Origin: Pseudobutyrivibrio sp. UBA3626
GTDB lineage: Bacteria; Bacillota; Clostridia; Lachnospirales; Lachnospiraceae
DNA: 45,422 nt
Reading direction: 5' to 3'
Assembly: GCA_002373675.1 (NCBI GenBank)
Contig: DFLF01000006.1
Coordinates: forward strand, 1 to 45,422
Every line of letters begins with the position of its first letter. The first letter of the stretch is position 1. A model generated the notes under the pieces. That model had not been told where the DNA came from, ran no database searches, and saw only the letters and a program-made list of their open reading frames with translations. Both the position numbers and the translations under genes were made by a program. Of the stretch, positions 1 to 7,340 are shown in pieces.

Positions 1-25
1 AGAGCGCGCCCATGGTGCGCAAACT

Positions 26-56
26 AAAAAGGGACAACACATCACATGTTGTCCCT
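26..56 (-). terminator. Intrinsic terminator downstream of the DUF3825 gene
   Basis: A perfect 9-bp stem (GGGACAACA / TGTTGTCCC, 31-39 with 47-55) has a 7-nt loop. Read on the minus strand it is followed by TTTTT. It lies about 140 nt past the stop of the minus-strand gene that ends at 194. The rest of 1-193 is AT-rich and shows no gene. Confidence 0.8.
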
Positions 57-193
57 TAAGTAGTTATCTCTTACGGTTTTTACTTTTTACTATTTTTGTT
101 ATCTTCTTTACAGTTTTTATCTTTCTTTGTTTGTCTATATACATATATTACACAATCTATTCTGCTCTGTCAAGCATAATAATTATTTATTAC

Positions 194-1057
194 TCAATTT
201 TTTTGTATATTTTCATACGATTCACATTCATCATCAGTTTCAACATCGCTGTCTAAACTATCTATCAATCGTGCCCACTCATCATCAGGCTTTACAATCA
301 ATCTAGAGTCCATATATGCCCACTCCACAGGTAATACGGTTATCGCCTCGTAATACGAATTTCCATCATCATTCTTACGCTTATCTAAAACCAACGCTAA
401 TCGCACTAACGCATTTGGGAAATAGACAGGAACCAATAATTGTATCTTACTTTCTCCGGTCTGTGTATTTCTATAATAAAAAGGTAATGCTATTCTATAA
501 TTACGTAAAAGTTTCTTCTTTAAAACGTCCATAGAATACAATAGCAAAGCATGTATAAGTGATTTATCAAGATATCCCGCATGAACAAATCTTTCAAAAT
601 TATCATCTACTATGTGATCAATATTTAATTTGATTTCTATATTTTTGTCATATATTAAATCACTAGCATTTGTTAAATAATTTGCCATTTGAGGTTTTTC
701 AGAAAACTTTTCCGATATAAAACGATCGGTATCCTTATGAACTCTTGTAAATGACCATGGCAAACCATCAACTATGTCGCTTTTCTTAAAAACTGCGTAT
801 ATTTCTTGATTATAATCAGTTAACAACCCTGTGTTCATACAACGAAATCTACCATCAAATGAAAGAACAAACTTGTTTTCTTCAGCAATCCTATTATATG
901 TATGCTCAAAATAATTACGAAGCATTATATATTTATCCGTTTCTTTATAACGACCATATGACCAAAGCTCTGTTTGAGCATAATCTGCTATCATCTGCAA
1001 TAGCTTATTATATTCTTCAAACTTTCCTAAGTATACTTCGTCCTTAATCCTGTTCAT
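194..1057 (-). CDS. DUF3825 domain protein
   Basis: The 287-aa product matches my recollection of the DUF3825 pattern along nearly its whole length. Residues about 65-80 read FDGRFRCMNTGLLTDYN, followed by EIYAVF and PWSF. Then come IDHIVDDNFERF near 145-160, NYRIALPFYY near 185-195, LLVPVYFP, LALVLDK, and a C-terminal VLPVEWAYMDSRLIVKPDDEW. DUF3825 is often found fused to OST-HTH/LOTUS or NYN-type RNA-processing modules, so a role with RNA is likely, but no catalytic activity is established. No signal peptide or membrane segment is seen. The gene has its own promoter at 1116-1144, inside the end of the preceding small gene, with an SOS-box-like operator in the spacer. The acidic C-terminal tail (residues 265-287) lies outside the domain. 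Confidence 0.75.
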   Translation of the reverse strand: MNRIKDEVYLGKFEEYNKLLQMIADYAQTELWSYGRYKETDKYIMLRNYFEHTYNRIAEENKFVLSFDGRFRCMNTGLLTDYNQEIYAVFKKSDIVDGLPWSFTRVHKDTDRFISEKFSEKPQMANYLTNASDLIYDKNIEIKLNIDHIVDDNFERFVHAGYLDKSLIHALLLYSMDVLKKKLLRNYRIALPFYYRNTQTGESKIQLLVPVYFPNALVRLALVLDKRKNDDGNSYYEAITVLPVEWAYMDSRLIVKPDDEWARLIDSLDSDVETDDECESYENIQKN

Positions 1058-1115
1058 ATATTATCCCCTTATTAATCATTAAAAATATATTCCATAAAAC
1101 AAATACTATATTAAA

Positions 1116-1144
1116 ATTATAGAACATATGTTTGCATTAGTCAA
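1116..1144 (-). promoter_or_regulatory. Consensus promoter with SOS-box-like operator (site 1)
   Basis: On the minus strand: TTGACT (1144-1139), a 17-nt spacer, then TATAAT (1121-1116). The spacer ends in GCAAACATATGTTC, whose GAACATATGTTT (1122-1133, plus strand) fits the Firmicute LexA box pattern GAAC-N4-GTTY. It would drive the DUF3825 gene starting at 1057. LexA binding is inferred from the motif. A phage-type repressor could bind the same kind of palindrome. Confidence 0.75.
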
Positions 1145-1316
1145 TAATATCATTAGTATTTTCATATTCACAACTCGTACACGATACATAAGCACCTTCT
1201 AAACCTTGAAAATCAATGGAAACGTTCGAAAGACAATTGGAACAATTATTGTGCTCACTTTCTCTAACAAGGAAATACTCTCCACAGGATTTACATAAAA
1301 TCTCTATTGTTCTCAT
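1137..1316 (-). CDS. Small zinc-ribbon-like protein
   Basis: A 59-aa protein with three CxxC pairs (CKSC, CSNC, CTSC), as in a small zinc-binding domain. I do not recognise the family. The start is the ATG at 1316 (MRTIEIL) because GGTGGGAG lies 7 nt upstream. An in-frame ATG at 1346 lacks a good site. It follows the 83-aa gene by about 36 nt and shares its promoter at 1688-1716. Its 3' end overlaps the promoter of the DUF3825 gene, so the three genes look like one regulated unit. Confidence 0.6.
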   Translation of the reverse strand: MRTIEILCKSCGEYFLVRESEHNNCSNCLSNVSIDFQGLEGAYVSCTSCEYENTNDIID

Positions 1317-1352
1317 TTGTTTGCTCCCACCATAACTATTATTCAAACGGAA

Positions 1353-1604
1353 TCAATTCACCCCATCCTTCGCTGCTTGAATCATTATTTCATCAATACA
1401 AGCTTTCAATGCTATTTGTTGATAATCTGGCGAGACCTTTCTAGCAGCATCACAATAATCACTTATCGCCTTCCTTATATGCATAATGTTTTCTTGTTGC
1501 TCAATGTGATGTAACTGATTAATATTAATGCTTTGTTGAGACTTCAACATAGACTCTATTATCTCCTGACTAAACAAATTGTATGGATATTGATTATAAA
1601 ACAT
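1353..1604 (-). CDS. Hypothetical 83-aa protein
   Basis: A small soluble protein rich in Gln, Ile and His, predicted largely helical, with no motif I recognise. The start at 1604 has AAGGAG 7 nt upstream. It is the first gene after the promoter at 1688-1716. Its neighbours are the CxxC protein and the DUF3825 gene, all on the minus strand. Function unknown. Confidence 0.6.
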   Translation of the reverse strand: MFYNQYPYNLFSQEIIESMLKSQQSININQLHHIEQQENIMHIRKAISDYCDAARKVSPDYQQIALKACIDEIMIQAAKDGVN

Positions 1605-1687
1605 ATTAATCTCCTTAATAAACTATTCTACTAAAATCTCTATTCTACAAATACTTATCCACAAAACGTGTAATACAACTTGCCTTC

Positions 1688-1716
1688 ATTATAGAACTCA
1701 TGTTTGCTTTTGTCAA
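1688..1716 (-). promoter_or_regulatory. Consensus promoter with SOS-box-like operator (site 2)
   Basis: On the minus strand: TTGACA (1716-1711), 17-nt spacer, TATAAT (1693-1688). The spacer contains GCAAACATGAGTTC, matching GAAC-N4-GTTT (1694-1705, plus strand). From the operator through the -10 box it differs from site 1 by only two bases. It drives the small-gene pair 1604-1137. Confidence 0.75.
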
Positions 1717-1820
1717 CCTGTCCTTCTACGATTATTATGCATTATGCGAACCAATGTATGCCAATTTATAAAGTGTTAATAAATTTAATAAAAAGTTTAT
1801 AATTTGTTCGATATAAAGTG

Positions 1821-1880
1821 TGCTATACTATCTTCATCAAAGTTACTCTACTTTGATAACATAAGCATTCGCTTATGTTA
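1821..1880 (+). promoter_or_regulatory. Extended -10 promoter and two tandem 5'-UTR hairpins of the Rpn gene
   Basis: TGcTATACT at 1821-1829 is an extended -10 box with a weak -35. Just after the expected start of transcription come two perfect adjacent hairpins. The first is ATCAAAGT/ACTTTGAT (1836-1857) and the second is a 10-bp stem TAACATAAGC/GCTTATGTTA (1857-1880). Neither is followed by a T-run, so they are 5'-UTR structures rather than terminators. The rest of the 1605-1922 gap holds the divergent promoter at 1688-1716 and a ribosome binding site (GGAGG) before 1923. Confidence 0.6.
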
Positions 1881-1922
1881 ATTCCACTTCTACCAATAAT
1901 AAATTGAATTGGAGGATAATAT

Positions 1923-2840
1923 ATGACCAATAAGAAAAAACTAAATAAAGACGATTGGCGTAATGCCACAGGAAAGATTGAGTATAGTATGACTAACGAC
2001 TATATGTTTCGTATGGTTTTGCAGTCGAACAATACTGTACTCAAAGGATTAATTAGTTCTATGATGCATGTAGCTCTTAATGACATTGAAAATGTTGAAA
2101 TAGTTAATCCAATAGAATTAGGAAAGCATATAGACGACAATGATTTTATTCTAGATGTAAAGGTTATGCTAAATGATAATACAATCATCAACCTGGAAAT
2201 GCAGGTAACTAACTACAGTAACTGGACTAATAGGTCTTTAAGCTACTTATGTAGAGCATTCGACAATGTGCAAAAAGGTGAAGATTACAATTCTGCAATT
2301 CCAGTAACACATATTGGATTCTTAGATTATGATTTATTCCCTGATAAATTAGAATTCTACAGTACATATATGTTGCAGAATGTTGAAACAGGGAAAATTT
2401 ATAATAGCAAATTTCGTCTTAGCGTGTTATCATTAAATCAGATAAAGCTTGCAACAAAAGAAGACAAGAAATGGCATATTGACGAATGGGCAAGACTATT
2501 CAAGGCTACTACGTGGGAGGAATTAAAGATGATTGCAGAAAAAGATAAAGTATATTCAGAAGCTGCCAATTCTATATATGTACAAAACTCTGACGAAACA
2601 ATAAGAGCTATGTGTGAAGCAAGACAGGAAGCAATATTTCACGAACAGTATGTACAAAAGCAGCTTAAGGAGTTAAAAGAAGCTAGAGAAGAGGCAATAT
2701 TTCATGAACAGTATGTACAGAAGCAGCTTAAGGAAAAAGATGAACGATTAGCCCTAAAGGATGAACAACTATCCCAAGAGGACGCCCTAATAGAACAACT
2801 GCAAGCGGAGCTGGATAGTCTTAAGAAGAATGAAGGATAA
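1923..2840 (+). CDS. Rpn-family recombination-promoting nuclease (PD-(D/E)XK)
   Basis: A 305-aa member of the Rpn / PDDEXK_2 family (putative transposase or DNase related to E. coli RpnA-E). The N-terminal MTNDYMFRMVL and the core FILDVKV...INLEMQ (about residues 78-99) provide the D and E-x-Q residues of a PD-(D/E)XK active site. After the nuclease domain (about 1-200) comes a helical, Glu/Gln-rich C-terminal region with a 21-aa repeat present twice and a coiled-coil end. Rpn proteins in E. coli are DNA endonucleases implicated in phage defence, and some are neutralised by a product translated from an internal start. A comparable internal start exists here at 2529. The ribosome binding site TTGGAGGA precedes the ATG. 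The gene diverges from the small-gene/DUF3825 unit. Confidence 0.85.
   Translation: MTNKKKLNKDDWRNATGKIEYSMTNDYMFRMVLQSNNTVLKGLISSMMHVALNDIENVEIVNPIELGKHIDDNDFILDVKVMLNDNTIINLEMQVTNYSNWTNRSLSYLCRAFDNVQKGEDYNSAIPVTHIGFLDYDLFPDKLEFYSTYMLQNVETGKIYNSKFRLSVLSLNQIKLATKEDKKWHIDEWARLFKATTWEELKMIAEKDKVYSEAANSIYVQNSDETIRAMCEARQEAIFHEQYVQKQLKELKEAREEAIFHEQYVQKQLKEKDERLALKDEQLSQEDALIEQLQAELDSLKKNEG
2529..2840 (+). other. Candidate intragenic ORF in the Rpn gene (C-terminal product, 103 aa)
   Basis: An in-frame ATG at codon 203 (MIAEKDK) is preceded by GGGAGGA with an 8-nt spacing, a ribosome binding site as good as that of the full gene. The product would hold the whole C-terminal repeat and coiled-coil region without the nuclease core. 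This matches the architecture reported for E. coli rpn genes, where a short in-frame product inhibits the full-length toxin. The SD is also required by the coding sequence (Trp-Glu-Glu), so it could be coincidental. Confidence 0.45.
2616..2741 (+). repeat. 63-bp tandem repeat in the Rpn gene
   Basis: Two adjacent copies (2616-2678 and 2679-2741) encode the 21-aa unit EAR(Q/E)EAIFHEQYVQKQLKE plus two residues. They differ at a few positions only. Because the unit is a multiple of three, gain or loss would keep the frame. Confidence 0.9.
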
Positions 2841-2864
2841 TGTATGCTGAAGGCAGTAAGACAA

Positions 2865-2902
2865 CAAAAAAAACCAACATCAAATTACAATTGATGTTGG
2901 CT
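2865..2902 (-). terminator. Terminator of the glycan operon
   Basis: A 10-bp perfect stem (CCAACATCAA / TTGATGTTGG, 2874-2883 with 2891-2900) has a 7-nt loop. On the minus strand it is followed by a T-run (2873-2867). It lies about 80 nt past the stop of the hbd gene. There is no T-run on the plus strand, so it mainly serves the minus strand. Confidence 0.8.
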
Positions 2903-2979
2903 ATATCTAACCCAATTATTCGGCTTTGTTTTTTCATTTTCTATTTCTCCTCATATTAAAACAGATTCACGGAACATTT

Positions 2980-3816
2980 CTAATATTTATAAAACCCTTC
3001 ACCAGTTTTTCTACCTAATTTGTTTTCTCTAACCATTCTTTTTAGAAGTGGTTGTGGCAAATATCTACTATCACCAGTTTCCTTTAACATTACATTTAGA
3101 ATAGAAAGAACAACATCAAGTCCTATTAAATCTCCTAATTCTAATGGTCCCATTGGATGATTAGCTCCTAGTTTCATTGCTACATCAATATCTTCCATAC
3201 TTGCAACACCTTCTGAATAGATACCAATAGCCTCATTAATCATGGGAATCAACACCCTATTTACTACAAAACCTGGTGCTTCTTTTACTTCAATAGGTGT
3301 CTTTCCTATCCATCTTGTAATATCAAAAACTTCGTCAATAATGTTTTGTGGAATTCTATCAGATGTTATTATTTCTACTAGTTTCATCACAGGTGCAGGA
3401 TTAAAAAAGTGCATACCTATTATAGGTCTAGTTAATCCCTCATCTAAATCTATTATTGGAATTGATGATGTATTAGTAGCAAAAATAGTACCATCATCGC
3501 ATATTTTATCCAGTTTTGAAAAAACTTGTTTTTTTACTTCTAATTCTTCTGCAATGGCTTCAATGACTAAATCAGCTTGTTTTGCTATATCTAAATCACC
3601 AAACTCAATTCTATTTAAACATTCTTCAGCATATTCTTCATCTATTTTTTTTCGCCCAATTAGTCTATCAAAAGATTTTTTTATTTCTTCATATCCTGTT
3701 TTCTTTGACGTGATTCTCCCTTTACAAAGAAGAACTTTATCAACTTTTTCACACTGTGAAAACACTTGTGCAATAGATGGTCCCATTGTTCCTGTCCCAA
3801 TTATAGCAACTATCAT
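2980..3816 (-). CDS. hbd: 3-hydroxybutyryl-CoA dehydrogenase
   Basis: A 278-aa enzyme that reduces acetoacetyl-CoA to 3-hydroxybutyryl-CoA with NAD(P)H. The N-terminal Rossmann motif GTGTMG (residues 7-12) is followed by EAIAEELEVKKQVF, ATNTSS, GMHFFNPAPVMKLVEII (with the catalytic His), and a C-terminal domain with GFVVNRVLIPMINEA and a GRKTGEGFYKY end. Length and motifs are those of an intact family member. The start is the ATG at 3816: AGGAGG is 8 nt upstream and the ATG overlaps the thiolase stop as TAATG. A GTG nine bases earlier is unlikely. It is the last gene of the long glycan operon. Crotonase, butyryl-CoA dehydrogenase and Etf genes are absent, so this is not the usual butyrate cluster. 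Confidence 0.93.
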   Translation of the reverse strand: MIVAIIGTGTMGPSIAQVFSQCEKVDKVLLCKGRITSKKTGYEEIKKSFDRLIGRKKIDEEYAEECLNRIEFGDLDIAKQADLVIEAIAEELEVKKQVFSKLDKICDDGTIFATNTSSIPIIDLDEGLTRPIIGMHFFNPAPVMKLVEIITSDRIPQNIIDEVFDITRWIGKTPIEVKEAPGFVVNRVLIPMINEAIGIYSEGVASMEDIDVAMKLGANHPMGPLELGDLIGLDVVLSILNVMLKETGDSRYLPQPLLKRMVRENKLGRKTGEGFYKY

Positions 3817-5009
3817 TAGTGACACCTCCTAATAATCGTAGAGCATCCCATTCCTCCACCTATACAGAGTGTTGCTAATCCCATCTCTTTTTGTTTTTGC
3901 TTAAGGACATTTATTAAAGTAACTAGTATTCGGCACCCTGATGCACCTACAGGATGTCCTAATGCTATTGCACCACCATTAACATTAAGCTTCTCATCTG
4001 GTATTTCAAGTTCTCTTTTTACTGCAATTGATTGAGAAGCAAAGGCCTCGTTTGCTTCAATAAAATCTATTTCTTCTAAAGTCATATTTAATTTTTTTAA
4101 TAATTTCTTTGTACTACACACTGGTCCAACTCCCATAATAGCAGGGTCAACTCCACCCAATGCCCCACCAAGCCATTCTGCATCTGGTTTTAGATTCATA
4201 TCTTTAACAATATCTTCAGACACAAGCATCACAGCAGCTGCACCATCGTTAATACCAGAACTATTACCTGCTGTAACTAAACCTTTCGTTTTAAACGCAG
4301 GTCTAAGTTTTGCCAAACCTTCCATTGTAGTGTCAGGTCTAGGCGCTTCATCACAGTCAATTATTATATCCTCTCGCCTTTTTCTAATACTTACGGGAAT
4401 AATTTCATCTTTAAAACAACCTGATGATATAGCCTCCTTTGTTTTCATTTGTGATTGAAAAGCAAATTCATCTAATTCCTGTCTTGTAATATTCCACTTT
4501 TCACATACATTTTCCGCTGTGACACCCATATGATAATCATTTATAGCATCCCAAAGAGCATCTTTCACCATAGTATCAATCATAGGAGTATCAATCATTG
4601 GACTACCCATTTTATATCCATATCTAGCGTTCATTACAGCAAAGGGGGCATTTGACATGCTTTCCATTCCTCCTGCTATAACAACATTCGTCTCTCCAAC
4701 TTGGATCATACGAGCTGCAGAATTAATAGCGTCCAGTCCAGAACCGCATACAATATTAATCGTTTGAGCGGTTGTCTCACTTGACAATCCTGCTTTTAAT
4801 GCGGCTTGTCTCGCAACATTCTGTCCTAAGCCACCTTGAAGTACACATCCCATATAAACATGCTCAACTTTATCCGTTGACACATTTGCTCTTTTTATTG
4901 TTTCTTTTATTACAACAGAGCCTAAATCAACTGCAGACAAAGGAGATAATATTCCTCCCATTTTTCCAATAGGTGTTCTGCAGGCTCCTATTAAATACAC
5001 TTTATTCAT
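3816..5009 (-). CDS. thl: Acetyl-CoA C-acetyltransferase (thiolase)
   Basis: A 397-aa biosynthetic thiolase that condenses two acetyl-CoA to acetoacetyl-CoA. The acyl-accepting Cys is at about residue 88 in NIVCGSGLDA, the catalytic His is in ALGHPVGASG (about 352), and the second Cys is in CIGGGMG (about 382). Full family length with no damage visible. It is translationally coupled to hbd (TAATG) and lies 23 nt downstream of a left-handed beta-helix acyltransferase gene. The pair gives 3-hydroxybutyryl-CoA, which suggests acyl-donor supply for glycan modification rather than fermentation. Confidence 0.93.
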   Translation of the reverse strand: MNKVYLIGACRTPIGKMGGILSPLSAVDLGSVVIKETIKRANVSTDKVEHVYMGCVLQGGLGQNVARQAALKAGLSSETTAQTINIVCGSGLDAINSAARMIQVGETNVVIAGGMESMSNAPFAVMNARYGYKMGSPMIDTPMIDTMVKDALWDAINDYHMGVTAENVCEKWNITRQELDEFAFQSQMKTKEAISSGCFKDEIIPVSIRKRREDIIIDCDEAPRPDTTMEGLAKLRPAFKTKGLVTAGNSSGINDGAAAVMLVSEDIVKDMNLKPDAEWLGGALGGVDPAIMGVGPVCSTKKLLKKLNMTLEEIDFIEANEAFASQSIAVKRELEIPDEKLNVNGGAIALGHPVGASGCRILVTLINVLKQKQKEMGLATLCIGGGMGCSTIIRRCH

Positions 5010-5032
5010 TTTATTTCCATTTCATAAGAATA

Positions 5033-5866
5033 TTAATTTAATTTCAATGATTGATACCATTCATCATATGTTGATGTCTCCCACGGCATATTCTTGTTAT
5101 AGTGATATCTCCAAGGATATGCCGGCTCACCGGTAAACCTATTTTTTATGTTTCTAACATCAGATATCTCTTTGGCCGGATTGCCTACTGCAACCATATA
5201 CTCAGAGACATCTTTTGTTACTACAGCACCTGCACCAACTAATGCATCCTGCCCTATTTCAACACCTGGAAGAAGTATTGAACCAGTTGCTATAACAGCA
5301 AATGAATTAACTTTTACACCTATTAATCTTTCAGATGGTGGCGTAGGATCATTAGTCAAAACCACATAAGGAAATATCCAAACATAGTCAGAAATAGAAG
5401 AAAGCTGTCCGATATGAACATTACTATGCAACCTAACATAATTACCTATTTCACAAGTCCCTTGTATATCCGACAATGTACCTACACTTACACTATTGCC
5501 GATTATCGACTCTTCCCTAATTGTAACTTGGTGTCCCGTCTGAAAATCATCTCCAATAGTAGAATTCGAATAAATTATAGAGCCACTTCTAATTAAAGCA
5601 TTCTTACCAATAGACAGCTTATAATTGTCTTTCTTTCTAGTATAGATGAAATCATTTTGGTATTCTCCAATAATACAATTTGAACCAACAAACGAATCTT
5701 CACCAATTATTGTCCCTTCTCGAATAACACAATTGCAATCTATATATGTGTTTTTTCCTATTACAACATTTTCTTCTATAATTGTATTCTGACCAAGTTC
5801 AACCCCTTCGCCGATAATCGCTGAGTCCGCAACGAAGAAATTTCTCCATTTTCTATTTTTATCCAT
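5033..5866 (-). CDS. Left-handed beta-helix acyltransferase (FdtC/QdtC-like)
   Basis: A 277-aa protein made of hexapeptide repeats ([LIV]-G-x4) from about residue 12 to 225, the fold of acyl-CoA-dependent sugar N-acyltransferases. It ends with YPWRYHYNKNMPWE, a tail I associate with N-acyltransferases acting on nucleotide-linked 3- or 4-amino sugars. The ATG at 5866 is chosen because AAGGA lies 10 nt upstream. An in-frame ATG at 5887 overlaps the wzx end and has a poor site. Placed between wzx/fdtB/fdtA and thl/hbd, it is the best candidate to transfer 3-hydroxybutyryl or acetyl to the 3-amino group made by the FdtB-like aminotransferase. Acyl specificity cannot be read from the sequence. Confidence 0.8.
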   Translation of the reverse strand: MDKNRKWRNFFVADSAIIGEGVELGQNTIIEENVVIGKNTYIDCNCVIREGTIIGEDSFVGSNCIIGEYQNDFIYTRKKDNYKLSIGKNALIRSGSIIYSNSTIGDDFQTGHQVTIREESIIGNSVSVGTLSDIQGTCEIGNYVRLHSNVHIGQLSSISDYVWIFPYVVLTNDPTPPSERLIGVKVNSFAVIATGSILLPGVEIGQDALVGAGAVVTKDVSEYMVAVGNPAKEISDVRNIKNRFTGEPAYPWRYHYNKNMPWETSTYDEWYQSLKLN

Positions 5867-5870
5867 ATAA

Positions 5871-7313
5871 TTACATTCCTTTGTCATTCTTATTTCTATT
5901 CTTTATCATTTCTAATACTCTTTTTATTTCACTTCTATATAGGAGTATCATAAAAGCCGTTAATATCAATGCAGAAGCAATTCCAACAACTATATTTTCG
6001 CTAAAAAACAATCGCCATAGAACCATAAATGCCACCATAATAACTGTGCCAACCAAAAATCTACCGGATAACTCCATCAGCCTCATTTTACACAACACTA
6101 TAACGCAAATAACATCTGACACAATGTATCCTACTAGTGTAGCAATTGATGCCCCTTCAATTCCCAATACCGGAATAAAGAAATAGTTAACTACAACATT
6201 AAGAACGGCACCAGATAGTAATATAAATGTAATAGGCCAAGTTTTCTTAATAACTAAAAACTGATTACCTATTACCTGAAACAACATTTGAAGAAGTGGT
6301 GCTAAAAATAAATATGGTGCGACAATATATCCGTCTAAATAGTCCGGTTTGAATAATATCTTAAAAATCCAATAACTAAGCACACATATAAATGCTGTTG
6401 CAACAAAAGAAATTATTCCTAAGTATTCAAAAATCAAAGAATTATTCTTGACCTGTTTTTCTTCTTTCATTGTGGAAAATGCAAAATACTGCCACCCGCC
6501 TGCAAAGGCCGTATATATAAGCTGACTTGCATGTCCAAGCTTTGATCCAACAGAATAGATACCCGCTGCACCTATTCCAAGCATATTTGTAATCATTACT
6601 TTATCGCAAGAATTAAATATCCAATAAATAAGAAAATTAGGAAGTAGCGGAATTGCTATAACTAGTAATTGTTTAAGCATTCTTTTGTCAAATCTTTTAA
6701 CAGAAAACCATTTACGATTTAAAACACCAAAAGATATTTCCATTGTAATTCCGGAAATAACAGCAGCTAATGGCAATGCTATAATATAGTATCCAGCAAG
6801 CAATAATGGAATTGAAATCCCATAAGATAACAACGGACTAATAGTATTAGTAATCAAAAAAACCTTTCGCTTATTCTGCATCCTTGTTGGTGCTGATATT
6901 ATGCTATTTGTTGCCCCAACTAATGTTGCAATCGCCGAAAGATATACAACGTATGCATACTCCTTATCACTAAAAAAATACAATGCAATTGTATCTTTAA
7001 AAATCACCATTACAACAAAAACAACTAATGAAGTAATAATAGTAAACAGAAGAGCCGTTGAACATATACCTATCTTGTATTCATCTTCATCCTTTTCAAA
7101 AAACATACGATACATAGCATCATACATTCCCATTATTGCAATTGCACTAGCAAACTGGACTAAAGTATTTGATAAATCACTAATTCCAAAGTAATCAGTT
7201 GATGGCATTATAAGTGTAACTATAGGTACCATTATCAACGGAATGGCTTTACTTATTATTCCTCCCAAGCCATATACGAGCATATTTTCTGTAAATAGTT
7301 TTAGTTTATTCAT
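5871..7313 (-). CDS. wzx: Oligosaccharide flippase (Wzx, PST family)
   Basis: A 480-aa polytopic membrane protein with about 12-14 hydrophobic segments. The N-terminus MNKLKLFTENMLVYGLGGII...PLIMVPIVTLIMPSTDYFG is typical of PST/MATE-type lipid-linked oligosaccharide flippases. It would move undecaprenyl-pyrophosphate-linked repeat units across the membrane before Wzy polymerisation. A weak AAGGA site precedes the ATG. The stop overlaps an alternative upstream start of the acyltransferase. Only one flippase is present, consistent with one Wzx/Wzy glycan. Confidence 0.88.
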   Translation of the reverse strand: MNKLKLFTENMLVYGLGGIISKAIPLIMVPIVTLIMPSTDYFGISDLSNTLVQFASAIAIMGMYDAMYRMFFEKDEDEYKIGICSTALLFTIITSLVVFVVMVIFKDTIALYFFSDKEYAYVVYLSAIATLVGATNSIISAPTRMQNKRKVFLITNTISPLLSYGISIPLLLAGYYIIALPLAAVISGITMEISFGVLNRKWFSVKRFDKRMLKQLLVIAIPLLPNFLIYWIFNSCDKVMITNMLGIGAAGIYSVGSKLGHASQLIYTAFAGGWQYFAFSTMKEEKQVKNNSLIFEYLGIISFVATAFICVLSYWIFKILFKPDYLDGYIVAPYLFLAPLLQMLFQVIGNQFLVIKKTWPITFILLSGAVLNVVVNYFFIPVLGIEGASIATLVGYIVSDVICVIVLCKMRLMELSGRFLVGTVIMVAFMVLWRLFFSENIVVGIASALILTAFMILLYRSEIKRVLEMIKNRNKNDKGM

Positions 7314-7340
7314 CTAAAGACATATCCTTCTATGATAGAA

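Noticed and set aside
1..20. Near-palindrome GCGCGCCCATGGTGCGC at the window edge
   Set aside because: Imperfect pairing, cut by the window start, and no T-run; cannot be assigned.
2980..5009. Part of a butyrate fermentation cluster
   Set aside because: No crotonase, butyryl-CoA dehydrogenase or Etf genes lie nearby, and both genes are the tail of the glycan operon.
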